DNA of 64,000 bases from Sphingobacterium hungaricum. GTDB taxonomy: Bacteria; Bacteroidota; Bacteroidia; Sphingobacteriales; Sphingobacteriaceae. The stretch is from contig NZ_MU158698.1 in assembly GCF_015210005.1 (NCBI RefSeq), positions 1,909,479 through 1,973,478 on the forward strand. The letters run 5' to 3'. Position numbers and translations under genes: made by a program. Below, one piece after another: positions 18,195 through 26,712 of the stretch. Numbering within the stretch: the first letter of the stretch is position 1; every line of letters starts with the position of its first letter. The notes beneath the pieces were generated by a model that saw only the letters and a program-made list of their open reading frames with translations, did no database searches and was not told the origin of the DNA.

Positions 18195-18230
18195 AAAAGC
18201 CCCAAATTCAATTAAGAATTTGGGGCTTTT
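18195..18230. terminator. bidirectional terminator between DUF1080 and susD
   Basis: A perfect 15-bp inverted repeat (18195-18209, 18216-18230; loop AATTAA) with A residues before and T residues after, so it can end both the plus-strand DUF1080 gene and the minus-strand SusC/SusD unit. Confidence 0.92.
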
Positions 18231-18242
18231 TATTGTGATTAA

Positions 18243-19622
18243 TTAGTAACCTGGATTCTGCTCTAAGCTTGGATTGATAGCAATCTGAGATGGAGGAATT
18301 GGGTATAGAAATTGATTTTCATTGCTCACCCAAGGCAACACTTCTAAAGCCAATCCTGTCCGGCAGAAATCAAACCATGTCTCTCCTTCAAACAAAAGTT
18401 CAAGCTCTTTTTCCAATTGAACTTTCTTTACAAAATCATTCACGCTCGTAAACGAACCAATTGCATCAGGCGTTAATCCCGCACGTTCTTGAACAGCTTT
18501 CAATGAATTGTAAGCTTCAGTGGATACGCTGTTGCTTACACGAGCTGCAGCTTCTGCATGGATTAAGTAGATTTCAGAAAGACGGATCAAAGGCAAGTTT
18601 TGGATTGCTGGATTGAAGTTTGGAAATTTGCCCATAATGATTCTATCTGTCGAATTGACCGTAGCCTGAACCAGTGTCGCATCTTTTCTCTTATCTTCAT
18701 CTGCATACAATGTATTGATTCTGTTTTCTGGTTTTACATAGAACAATAAACTCGCATTGGCATTACTCACTGCCGCTAATGGATTTGTTGCTTGATTATC
18801 AAATTGTAATTCAAAAATAGATTCTGTTGTGTTTTCTGCTGACCATATTGACCCATAATCACCAACTAAAGAATAATCTGTAAGGGCTAAAATTTCTTCA
18901 GAATATTCCAAAGCTTTACTATAATCATTGGTAATCGATGCATGATAAAGATGTACTTTCGCCAGCAAAGCCTTAGCGGTATTTACGTGTGCGCGACCTT
19001 TTGTCGTAGGAACATCTGCATAGCTAGCGGGCAAAGTTTCTTCGGCTTCCGTTAAATCTTTGATGATTTGATCATAGATAACAGCAGGAGCTGCTTGATC
19101 GACAACAGGGTTTTCTGTTTCTTCAGTAGGCTCTAATTTTAATGGAACATTTCCGAAAGCACGGACCAAGTAAAAATAACTCAGCGCGCGTACGAATTTG
19201 GCTTCACCAACAAATTCGTTTCCTTTTTGCTCGGAAATCAAGCTTGCATCCATCTCTGGAACATGTTTGATAATGTTGTTCGCCGAATTGATGGTCGCAT
19301 AGATTCCTTGCCACGAATTGGTAGTCCATGCATTGGCAGCTACTAGCGAATCAGTTGCGAATAATTCATACTCTGGGAAACTTCCGGTATGCGAAACGTG
19401 ACCGGCAGAAAATTCAGGAATAATGACCATTGTCTGCCCATAGGTAAACGAACTTAATAACGTTCTGTACATACCGTTCACTGCCGCCGTAGCATTGGTC
19501 TCAGAATTAAAAAAATCATCTGCTCCAACCTGACTTAATGGATCGCGATCTAAAAATTTCTCACAAGAAAAACAAGTGAAGAGCAGCAATGATGCGAAAA
19601 ATATATTTAGTTTTTTGTTCAT
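18243..19622 (-). CDS. RagB/SusD family outer membrane lipoprotein
   Basis: A 459-residue surface lipoprotein that caps the SusC transporter and captures the ligand. The lipoprotein signal is clear: hydrophobic stretch then FSC with Cys20. The mature N-terminus EKFLDRDPLSQVGADDFF is the usual SusD opening, followed by TPR-like helices (about 75-210) and the late IRLSEIYLIHAEAAAR and FEGETWFDFCRTG segments typical of the SusD/RagB C-terminal domain. It follows susC with a 18-base gap and forms one operon with it. The ligand is unknown. Confidence 0.95.
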   Translation of the reverse strand: MNKKLNIFFASLLLFTCFSCEKFLDRDPLSQVGADDFFNSETNATAAVNGMYRTLLSSFTYGQTMVIIPEFSAGHVSHTGSFPEYELFATDSLVAANAWTTNSWQGIYATINSANNIIKHVPEMDASLISEQKGNEFVGEAKFVRALSYFYLVRAFGNVPLKLEPTEETENPVVDQAAPAVIYDQIIKDLTEAEETLPASYADVPTTKGRAHVNTAKALLAKVHLYHASITNDYSKALEYSEEILALTDYSLVGDYGSIWSAENTTESIFELQFDNQATNPLAAVSNANASLLFYVKPENRINTLYADEDKRKDATLVQATVNSTDRIIMGKFPNFNPAIQNLPLIRLSEIYLIHAEAAARVSNSVSTEAYNSLKAVQERAGLTPDAIGSFTSVNDFVKKVQLEKELELLFEGETWFDFCRTGLALEVLPWVSNENQFLYPIPPSQIAINPSLEQNPGY

Positions 19623-19640
19623 TTTATTTCAATTTTTAGG

Positions 19641-22600
19641 TTAGAAAGAAAGATTGACTCCAGCTGTGAAAATTCGTGGCTGCGGATAACTTCCGTAATC
19701 ATATCCGTAAATTAAACCTGTATTAGCTCCTCCATGACTCGAACTTACTTCTGGGTCATATCCTTTATATTTGGTGAATACAAACGCATTTTGTACCGTT
19801 GCATACACTCTTAGCTTGCTTACTTTAATATTTTGAGTGAATGCTTCTGGGAACGTGTATCCTAAGGTAATGTTACGAAGGCGGAAGAATGATCCATCTT
19901 GTACGAATCGATCTGAAATTGCGCCATTGTCAAAACTTCCTGGAGTTGGTCTAGGCATGCTAGTAATGTCTCCTGGTTGACGCCATCTATCCACCCAATC
20001 CACTAAACCGTTGTTGGACGGGCTGTAGCCTTCTAATCCTGTAGCAAGGTTGTAATTGAAAACATCATTTCCATAAGTGAATTGTCCCATAATGCTCAAA
20101 TCGACATTTTTGTATTCAAACGTATTGGTAATTCCACCGAAGAAATCTGGATTCGGGTCACCGATAACTTGACGATCAGCCTGATCGGTAGGTGCAGTCG
20201 GGTTTCCATTCGCATCTTCAAAATCGATCAATCCAGTTTGAGGATTCACGCCGATCATTTTCCACCCGTAGAATGTTCCTAAAGGCAATCCAACTTCTGC
20301 AATGTTCAATTCGCCTACACCGCCAAGTATGCGTTGGTTATTTGGCAGAGCCAATACCTTGTTGCGGTTGAAAGTCATGTTCAAGGATGTTGACCATTTG
20401 AATTCGCCAACAAAATTTCTTGTGGTCAATTCAAATTCAAAACCTTTATTTTCAATATCTCCAGAATTGGTAAATTGATTCACAAAACCCGTTGAAGTTT
20501 CGATAGGAACTGCTAACAATAAATCAGATGTTTTCTTGTAATAGTAATCGGCTAAAATGGAGATTCTGTTGTTGAACAAACCCAAATCCAATCCGATATT
20601 AGACTGATTCGTTGTTTCCCATTTCAAATCTTTATTTCCTAAAGTCGCTGGAATAAAGCCTGGTTGTCCAATGTAATTTTGACCACTTGAATACAGTGTG
20701 CTTCTCGCATAGTTACCAATACTTTGATTTCCGGTGATACCCCAACTTGCACGGATTTTTAAGTCCGAAATAATAGAATTATCTGTCAGAAAATCTTCTT
20801 CCGAAACTCTCCATGCCGCCGCAAAAGATGGGAATGATGCCCAACGGTTATTTTCACCAAAGCGAGATGAACCATCAGTCCGATAATTCGCTGTTAATAT
20901 GTATTTGCTTTTATAGTTGTAATTGATTCGAGCAAATGCGGAGGCAATTGCCCATTCTTCAGGAAATGAATTTGCTCCCGTAATGACACCACCTGCAGAA
21001 ATGTACTCAATATCATTGGATGAAAAGTTAGATCGAGCAGCATCTACAAATTCCAAACGTGATCCTTGAACAGAAACGCCTCCTAATGCGTTAAAGTAGT
21101 GGTCGCCGAATGTATTGTCATAGGTTAATGTTGTTTCATTGATCCATAATTGGTCGCGTGTATTGCGTCGCAAACCAATACCGCCCGAACTTGCAAACGA
21201 ACGGATGCCATTTGGAGGCATAAAAAATGTTTCATCGATAAAGCTCACATCCGCTCCAAAGCTTGTTTTCAATGCTAGTGTCGGAATGAATTTATATTCT
21301 GCACTCACATTTGCCAACGCTCTGAATGTTTCCGCATTGTTTGTTGGAAGTTCCAACATAGCCACAGGATTTTCCTTTGTCAAACTGACCATGTCATAAG
21401 AATAATTTCCTGAAGCATCGTACACAGGAATATTTGGCGCCATAAAAATCCCTCCTTTTGTAGGGCCTTCTTTGGAGTTTTCTTCCTGCACGCGATCATT
21501 TACTGCTCGTGTTAAATTGATTGAGGTATTAAATTTAAGTTTTTCACTGTGTTGGTGATCCAAGTTGATGCGTGCGCTAATCCGGTTGAAGTTCGAATTT
21601 AGCAAGACACCGCCTTGTTGCATATAACCGATGGATGTATAATATTGCGTTTTTTCACTTCCGCCACTTGCTGACAATTCGTAGCTGCGCGTCGGCGCGG
21701 TTCTGAAAATAGCATCTTGCCAATCCGTATTCACATTCGGATTGGAGAAAATTTGTTCAGGAACAACGCCTGCAGGATTGCTTTCTGACCAATACTTGTA
21801 ATAATCTTGCATGTAACTTTGGTATTGTTCCGTATTCATCATATCATAATAACGCTCTTTGGGAACTTGAGAAAAACCTTCATACATGTTGAAATTGAAC
21901 GAGCTTGTTCCAGCTTGTCCTTTTCGAGTGGCAATCAAGACAACTCCATTCGCTGCTCTCGATCCATAAATAGAAGAAGAGGCTGCATCTTTTAAGATTT
22001 CGACTGACTGGACATCTGCTGGATTGATCGAAGCCAAAACGTTAATTCCTTGTGTTCCTCCACCGAAATTAAAATTAGAACCACCCGTGAAATTTGTCGT
22101 GCTATTCACTGGAATTCCATCCACAACATACAATGGATCCGAACTTGCATTGATTGATGTCGTACCGCGCACCCGAATATTCAATCCACCACCTGGTGAT
22201 CCAGATTTTTGAGTTACCTGAACACCACCTGCTTTTCCTTGAATCGCTTGCGTAATACTTGGAAGAACTTCATTTTCTATTTCGTCCGAGCCGATGCTCG
22301 ATACCGAACTAGCTAAAGTCGCCCGGCTCATTGTTCCATATCCGACAGCCACAACATCCACTGAAGAAATTGTGTTTGTCGCCTGAACCATCGTTACGTT
22401 AATGCTTTTTCGTTCGCCGACCGATTCTTCAACATTGCTATAGCCAACAGAGCTGAAAACCAAAACTGCTGATGGGGATGCTTTGATAGCAAATTTACCT
22501 TGCTCATCCGTACTGATAACTTGGTTGGTTCCTTGAACAGTCACCGTAACCCCAGGAATCGGGCCCGTATCATCAACCACCAAACCCGTAATGCTTCCAG

Positions 22601-23126
22601 CATTCGCTGTGTCTATTTGACCAGTCACGACTCGCGTTGAATCTGTTCCAACTGTAGCCACTTGCGTGGAATCCGTAGTTGTCGCCGCATTGGTAGAATC
22701 TACTTGAGCAACTTCGACTTTCGGTGCTTCGCCGACTTTGAATAAGGTCAGATTAAATGTTGAAAGTCCAGCAAATGGAAATTCGCGAGTTTCGTAGCCT
22801 TCCAAAGAAAACACGATCGTCTGATCAGAAAGGCCGGCTATTGCGTAATAACCTGAAGAATCCGTTTTAAGTGTTTCCGTACTTCCTTTGATCTGAACGG
22901 TTACATTCTGCAATGCAACTTTTGTTGTATCCAAAACATGACCAACGACTTTAATGGTGTCTTGGTAAATATTTTTTGTAGCAAAAGTTGGTTTAAGTGT
23001 GTTGTGAACGGAGTGTGTCATCGTCTTCGAAAGAAGAGCTGAACTTTTAGATGCGGCATATGTGTAAGTAGAGACACAGAGGGAGAACAGCGCAATAAAA
23101 GTGAGTAAGAAATTGATTTTTTTCAT
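19641..23126 (-). CDS. SusC/RagA TonB-linked outer membrane transporter with two N-terminal regulatory domains
   Basis: A 1161-residue SusC-type importer. Order: signal peptide (1-24), low-complexity stretch, first carboxypeptidase D regulatory-like domain (about 58-128), a Thr/Ser/Asp-rich linker (130-177) with three DST repeats, a second such domain (178-248), a TonB-box-like VDVVAVGYGT (about 256-265), plug (to about 390, with LYVVDGIPVN and SSIYGSRAANGVVLI), then the barrel. Normal SusC proteins have one such domain, so the duplication and linker are unusual. It is paired with the SusD gene downstream. The function is energy-dependent uptake of an unknown oligomer across the outer membrane. 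Confidence 0.95.
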   Translation of the reverse strand: MKKINFLLTFIALFSLCVSTYTYAASKSSALLSKTMTHSVHNTLKPTFATKNIYQDTIKVVGHVLDTTKVALQNVTVQIKGSTETLKTDSSGYYAIAGLSDQTIVFSLEGYETREFPFAGLSTFNLTLFKVGEAPKVEVAQVDSTNAATTTDSTQVATVGTDSTRVVTGQIDTANAGSITGLVVDDTGPIPGVTVTVQGTNQVISTDEQGKFAIKASPSAVLVFSSVGYSNVEESVGERKSINVTMVQATNTISSVDVVAVGYGTMSRATLASSVSSIGSDEIENEVLPSITQAIQGKAGGVQVTQKSGSPGGGLNIRVRGTTSINASSDPLYVVDGIPVNSTTNFTGGSNFNFGGGTQGINVLASINPADVQSVEILKDAASSSIYGSRAANGVVLIATRKGQAGTSSFNFNMYEGFSQVPKERYYDMMNTEQYQSYMQDYYKYWSESNPAGVVPEQIFSNPNVNTDWQDAIFRTAPTRSYELSASGGSEKTQYYTSIGYMQQGGVLLNSNFNRISARINLDHQHSEKLKFNTSINLTRAVNDRVQEENSKEGPTKGGIFMAPNIPVYDASGNYSYDMVSLTKENPVAMLELPTNNAETFRALANVSAEYKFIPTLALKTSFGADVSFIDETFFMPPNGIRSFASSGGIGLRRNTRDQLWINETTLTYDNTFGDHYFNALGGVSVQGSRLEFVDAARSNFSSNDIEYISAGGVITGANSFPEEWAIASAFARINYNYKSKYILTANYRTDGSSRFGENNRWASFPSFAAAWRVSEEDFLTDNSIISDLKIRASWGITGNQSIGNYARSTLYSSGQNYIGQPGFIPATLGNKDLKWETTNQSNIGLDLGLFNNRISILADYYYKKTSDLLLAVPIETSTGFVNQFTNSGDIENKGFEFELTTRNFVGEFKWSTSLNMTFNRNKVLALPNNQRILGGVGELNIAEVGLPLGTFYGWKMIGVNPQTGLIDFEDANGNPTAPTDQADRQVIGDPNPDFFGGITNTFEYKNVDLSIMGQFTYGNDVFNYNLATGLEGYSPSNNGLVDWVDRWRQPGDITSMPRPTPGSFDNGAISDRFVQDGSFFRLRNITLGYTFPEAFTQNIKVSKLRVYATVQNAFVFTKYKGYDPEVSSSHGGANTGLIYGYDYGSYPQPRIFTAGVNLSF

Positions 23127-23683
23127 CCTTATTTTTTGAGATTTTATTAATTAAATTATCATTGGATTTGTATTCGTCTTCTAATCGAAGTAAAAAAAAT
23201 ACTGTATCTTTTGGAAGTGATTTAAATATGCCATGTCGTTCTTCGTAAATAGTTTTAGCTAAGGAGCTACCTATTTAACATATAGTTTACCAATATGTTT
23301 TAAACGTTTAAAAACTTTGTAATATTATTAATACAATCAACTTATTTTCTGCAAGTTGCTTTAAAAAATATTTTTTTTATTTGATTCAATAACTTTTGGA
23401 GAAGCCGATTTTGTCTTTTTTATCAGCCTAAGGATATTTTAAGCCAATTTTTGAAGAAATGCATTTGCCTGCAAGTTTTTATGGTTTCGTTAAGTAAATT
23501 CCAGATTATTTATTTGCAATTTCAAAGAATGTTAGGTTTTTCGATGAAATAGTGTTTGATTTTTTTTGAAAATAAGTATATTTTATTCCTAAAATAGATT
23601 CAGCTCTTGCAGAAAGAAAAGACAGCAACGGTATGATTTCTAAATAAATTTTCCTACTTTTTACGCTATCAAATAAAAACGCA
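23127..23683. other. long AT-rich intergenic region upstream of susC
   Basis: 557 bases without a convincing gene. It holds the promoter region of the SusC/SusD unit (minus strand) and of the helicase pair (plus strand; TACTTTTT at 23655-23662 is a weak -7 candidate before the GTG at 23684). It contains an inverted repeat AACATAT-N9-ATATGTT (23277-23299) and the 16-bp palindrome listed separately. A minus-strand open frame at 23506-23745 is AT-rich and judged spurious. Confidence 0.6.
23298..23313. promoter_or_regulatory. 16-bp palindrome with central CG
   Basis: TTTTAAACGTTTAAAA is a perfect 16-bp palindrome, about 170 bases upstream of the SusC start. The AAACGTTT core with central CG resembles operators of LacI-family regulators, which often control sugar uptake. 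Chance occurrence in AT-rich DNA is possible. Confidence 0.4.
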
Positions 23684-23971
23684 GTGACTTTACAAGACTT
23701 TAAAAATACGCTGGGGGACAGCGCTCCCAAACCAGAACTATCCATCCTGCTTCAATCCTTGTGGTTTGACGCGAATAACGATTGGCGTACCGCACATGAC
23801 TTGGTGGATTCATTGGGAGGAAAAGATGCCGCTCATGTACATGCCTACCTTCATCGCGTTGAGGGAGATTTGTTCAATGCACGTTATTGGTATGGGCAAG
23901 CCCAAGAACCGGTTTGTACATCGGATCTGAGTGAAGAATGGGAGAGTTTGGTCAACAAGTTTATAAAATAA
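23684..23971 (+). CDS. small conserved protein coupled to a helicase gene
   Basis: A 95-residue soluble, acidic protein from a GTG start. The core YLHRVEGDLFNARYWYGQA (about 55-73) and WFDANNDWRTAHDLVDSL (about 27-44) look like a conserved helical pair and remind me of an unnamed family seen in many bacteria (pattern HAYLHR.EGD..NA.YWY..A). No function is known to me. No signal peptide or membrane segment. The stop codon is one base before the TTG start of the helicase gene, so translation is probably coupled. An accessory or regulatory role for the helicase is possible, but this small family also occurs elsewhere alone. Confidence 0.7.
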   Translation: MTLQDFKNTLGDSAPKPELSILLQSLWFDANNDWRTAHDLVDSLGGKDAAHVHAYLHRVEGDLFNARYWYGQAQEPVCTSDLSEEWESLVNKFIK

Positions 23972-23972
23972 G

Positions 23973-26711
23973 TTGAAGCAATTTCCGGCAGAAGCCAAAT
24001 TCATTTATCCTTGGCGCAGCTACCAAAAGCGTGTGCTAGATGAGTTGTCTACACACCTAAGCGATGAGCATTTACACGTTATAGCGCCTCCGGGTTCCGG
24101 CAAAACGGTGCTTGGTTTGGAAGTTATGCTTCGCATCAATAAGCCTACGCTTATTCTATCACCTACCTTAGCAATTCGGGATCAATGGATACAGAGGTTA
24201 TGTCAGCTTTTTCTGCAAACGGATCATCCGCCAGAATGGATTTCCACGGATATTCGAAATCCAAAATTGCTAACGATTGTTACTTACCAAGGCCTTCATG
24301 CAGCCTGCAACAGCCAGCGGCATAAACTTGAAGTTGCTTACGATGATGAAACTGATGTAAAAATTAGATCGAAATCTAATTTTTTAAATCTGGATAACAT
24401 TGCCAAAAAGCTCAAAGACCAAGGCGTTGAAACATTCATTGCGGACGAAGCACATCATTTGAAAAACGAATGGTGGAAGACATTGATTCATCTTAAAAAT
24501 ACATTAAAACCTCATGTAGTTGGGTTGACGGCCACGCCGCCATATGATGTCAGTGAAAAAGAATGGTTTCGCTACATGGAACTCAATGGCACGATCGATG
24601 CAGAAATTACCGTCCCAGAACTTATCTTGGAAGGTGATTTGTGCGCGCATCAGGATTTTGTTTATTTTTCCGAACCTACAGACGAAGAGGCTGTTTCGAT
24701 AAAAAAATGGAGAGAAAAGGGTACGCGGCTTTTTAACGTGCTAAAGAATGATCCGCATTTAGTTGAAGCTTTTTGCTCGCACCCGCTTTGGGTAGATCCA
24801 CAAGATCAGCTCGTGTGGATCAGCAACAACCTGTCGGTCTACTTAGCCAGTTTGGTTTTTCTAAAGGAGAATGGATTTGAAATAGAAGTTAAACATGTTG
24901 CTTTTGTAGGCGCTAAAGCTCAAAAGTCTGAGGATGATTTCCCGGCATTATCGATTGAGCTGTTTGAACAAGTTTTGCTATTCTATTTGTTCGATCCTAA
25001 CTGCTATTTTCAGGATAAATATCCCGATAAGCATGAGGAATACCGCAATAAGCTACAGCACGCTGGAGTTTTGGATAAGAAAAAAGTAAGCTTTGATTTT
25101 TCCTCCTCGATCTCAAAAGTATTGGGCTTTAGTTTGGGGAAATTAGAGTCCATCCAGCAACTTGTTGCATTTGAAAACAAACAATTGGGTTCAGACTTGC
25201 GGATGGTTATTCTAAGTGATTATGTTCGAAAGGAATTTCTAGTCAAATCTTCTGAAAATGATTTGGAAATAAATAAAATGGGCGTTCTCCCCATTTTTGA
25301 AAAATTGAGGAGAGCACATGGAAGTTCCATTAAACTAGCTGTATTGACAGGCTCTATCGTGATAATTCCTTTGGATGCGTATCAACTATTTTTAGCTAGA
25401 TTTCCAACGAATACGAACGAAAACACCTCTGTTCAGTCCCTTCTTTACGATTCCGGTTATGTGCTGGTTTCGCAGAGCGAACATTTATCGCATGGGTTAG
25501 TTCATGCAATTACTGATTTATTTCAAGAAGGATTGATCGAAGTACTGATTGGAACAAAATCACTGCTAGGAGAGGGCTGGGATGCACCTGCTATAAACAG
25601 TTTGATTCTGGCTAGTTTTGTCGGGTCTTACGTCTCTTCCAACCAAATGCGAGGCAGAGCAATTCGTTCATTGATCAGTAATTCAAAAAAGACGAGCTCG
25701 ATTTGGCACCTGGCTTCTTTTGATGGAACCGATGCAATGGGCGGTGATGATGTGAGCTTGTTGCAGCGAAGGTTTAAAAGCTATGTTGGGATTTCAGAGC
25801 GACATCCTGGAAATATAGAGAATGGACTTTCGAGACTTAATTTGCCGTTAGAAAATTTGACTCACGAAGAAATTTTATTTCAGAACCAACAAACACTTGA
25901 AACTGCTTCGCAACGTGATTTGCTTATTGATAAGTGGAACGCTGCTATCCCTAACGGAATACAATTGGTCGAAGAATTGAAGGTTCCCTATTTTGAAAAA
26001 GGGAAATATGAACTAAAAAAATCTGCCCAACTGAGAAAAAGTGTGGAGTATACGCTGGTGACTTTGCTATCAAGCATTCTGTTTTTTCTAGAATCTTCCG
26101 CACAGGTAGTCAGCAATGCCTTGCGGTTTGTAAGTCCGAATCAGCATTCAGCAATTTACATGGGTTTATTTATCGTCGGCATGTCCTTTTTTGGATGGCG
26201 TTCTTTCAAAGCCATTCGATTGTACATTTCCTACCGTGATTTGACGAAGGATATTTTTGAAATTGCGAATGCATTATTGGCAACGGTTTGCAAAGTGAAT
26301 ATTTTTGCAACTCCAAAAAGCCAATTAAACGTATTGACCTATGCTAACAATGAAGGATCGGTCTATTGCCATTTGGAAGGAGGAACAACCTACGAGAAAA
26401 ACCTGTTCATCCAACTGATTCAAGAGATTATCGATCCCATAGATAATCCTCGATACATCATCATCCGAAAGAGCTCTTTATTTTCTCTTGTCAAGCAATA
26501 TGATTTTCATGCCGTTCCAGAACTGCTTGGACGCAAAAAAGCGTTGGCAGAAGAATTCGCTAAAAACTGGAATGATATGGTTGGAGATTGTTACCTGATT
26601 TACGGCAAGTCTGATGAAGGCGTCAAATTGGTTTTAAAGGCTAAAGTGAAAAGTTTATCCGCTCAATTTTCTGAGGAAATGGCGATTCAGCACGTCAATA
26701 TTTGGCGATAA
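23973..26711 (+). CDS. DEAH-type superfamily 2 helicase with two membrane segments
   Basis: A 912-residue protein. Helicase motifs: APPGSGKTVL (38-47, Walker A), FIADEAHHL (156-163, DEAH box), GLTATPP (184-190, motif III), GTKSLLGEGWDAPAI (527-541, motif V) and QMRGRAIRS (558-566, motif VI). Between the two RecA-like folds there is a large insertion (about 220-480). After the helicase core two hydrophobic segments follow (about 691-712 and 727-745), then a cytosolic tail of about 165 residues of unknown fold. A membrane-tethered SF2 helicase is unusual. It could act in nucleic acid processing at the membrane or in defence. TTG is the start that fits the overlap with the preceding gene. It converges with tamB, with the stop codons one base apart. 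Confidence 0.75.
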   Translation: MKQFPAEAKFIYPWRSYQKRVLDELSTHLSDEHLHVIAPPGSGKTVLGLEVMLRINKPTLILSPTLAIRDQWIQRLCQLFLQTDHPPEWISTDIRNPKLLTIVTYQGLHAACNSQRHKLEVAYDDETDVKIRSKSNFLNLDNIAKKLKDQGVETFIADEAHHLKNEWWKTLIHLKNTLKPHVVGLTATPPYDVSEKEWFRYMELNGTIDAEITVPELILEGDLCAHQDFVYFSEPTDEEAVSIKKWREKGTRLFNVLKNDPHLVEAFCSHPLWVDPQDQLVWISNNLSVYLASLVFLKENGFEIEVKHVAFVGAKAQKSEDDFPALSIELFEQVLLFYLFDPNCYFQDKYPDKHEEYRNKLQHAGVLDKKKVSFDFSSSISKVLGFSLGKLESIQQLVAFENKQLGSDLRMVILSDYVRKEFLVKSSENDLEINKMGVLPIFEKLRRAHGSSIKLAVLTGSIVIIPLDAYQLFLARFPTNTNENTSVQSLLYDSGYVLVSQSEHLSHGLVHAITDLFQEGLIEVLIGTKSLLGEGWDAPAINSLILASFVGSYVSSNQMRGRAIRSLISNSKKTSSIWHLASFDGTDAMGGDDVSLLQRRFKSYVGISERHPGNIENGLSRLNLPLENLTHEEILFQNQQTLETASQRDLLIDKWNAAIPNGIQLVEELKVPYFEKGKYELKKSAQLRKSVEYTLVTLLSSILFFLESSAQVVSNALRFVSPNQHSAIYMGLFIVGMSFFGWRSFKAIRLYISYRDLTKDIFEIANALLATVCKVNIFATPKSQLNVLTYANNEGSVYCHLEGGTTYEKNLFIQLIQEIIDPIDNPRYIIIRKSSLFSLVKQYDFHAVPELLGRKKALAEEFAKNWNDMVGDCYLIYGKSDEGVKLVLKAKVKSLSAQFSEEMAIQHVNIWR

Positions 26712-26712
26712 A

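Noticed and set aside
23506-23745. 79-residue frame on the minus strand before the helicase pair
   Set aside because: Very AT-rich, no recognisable domain, and it overlaps the start of the 95-residue gene.
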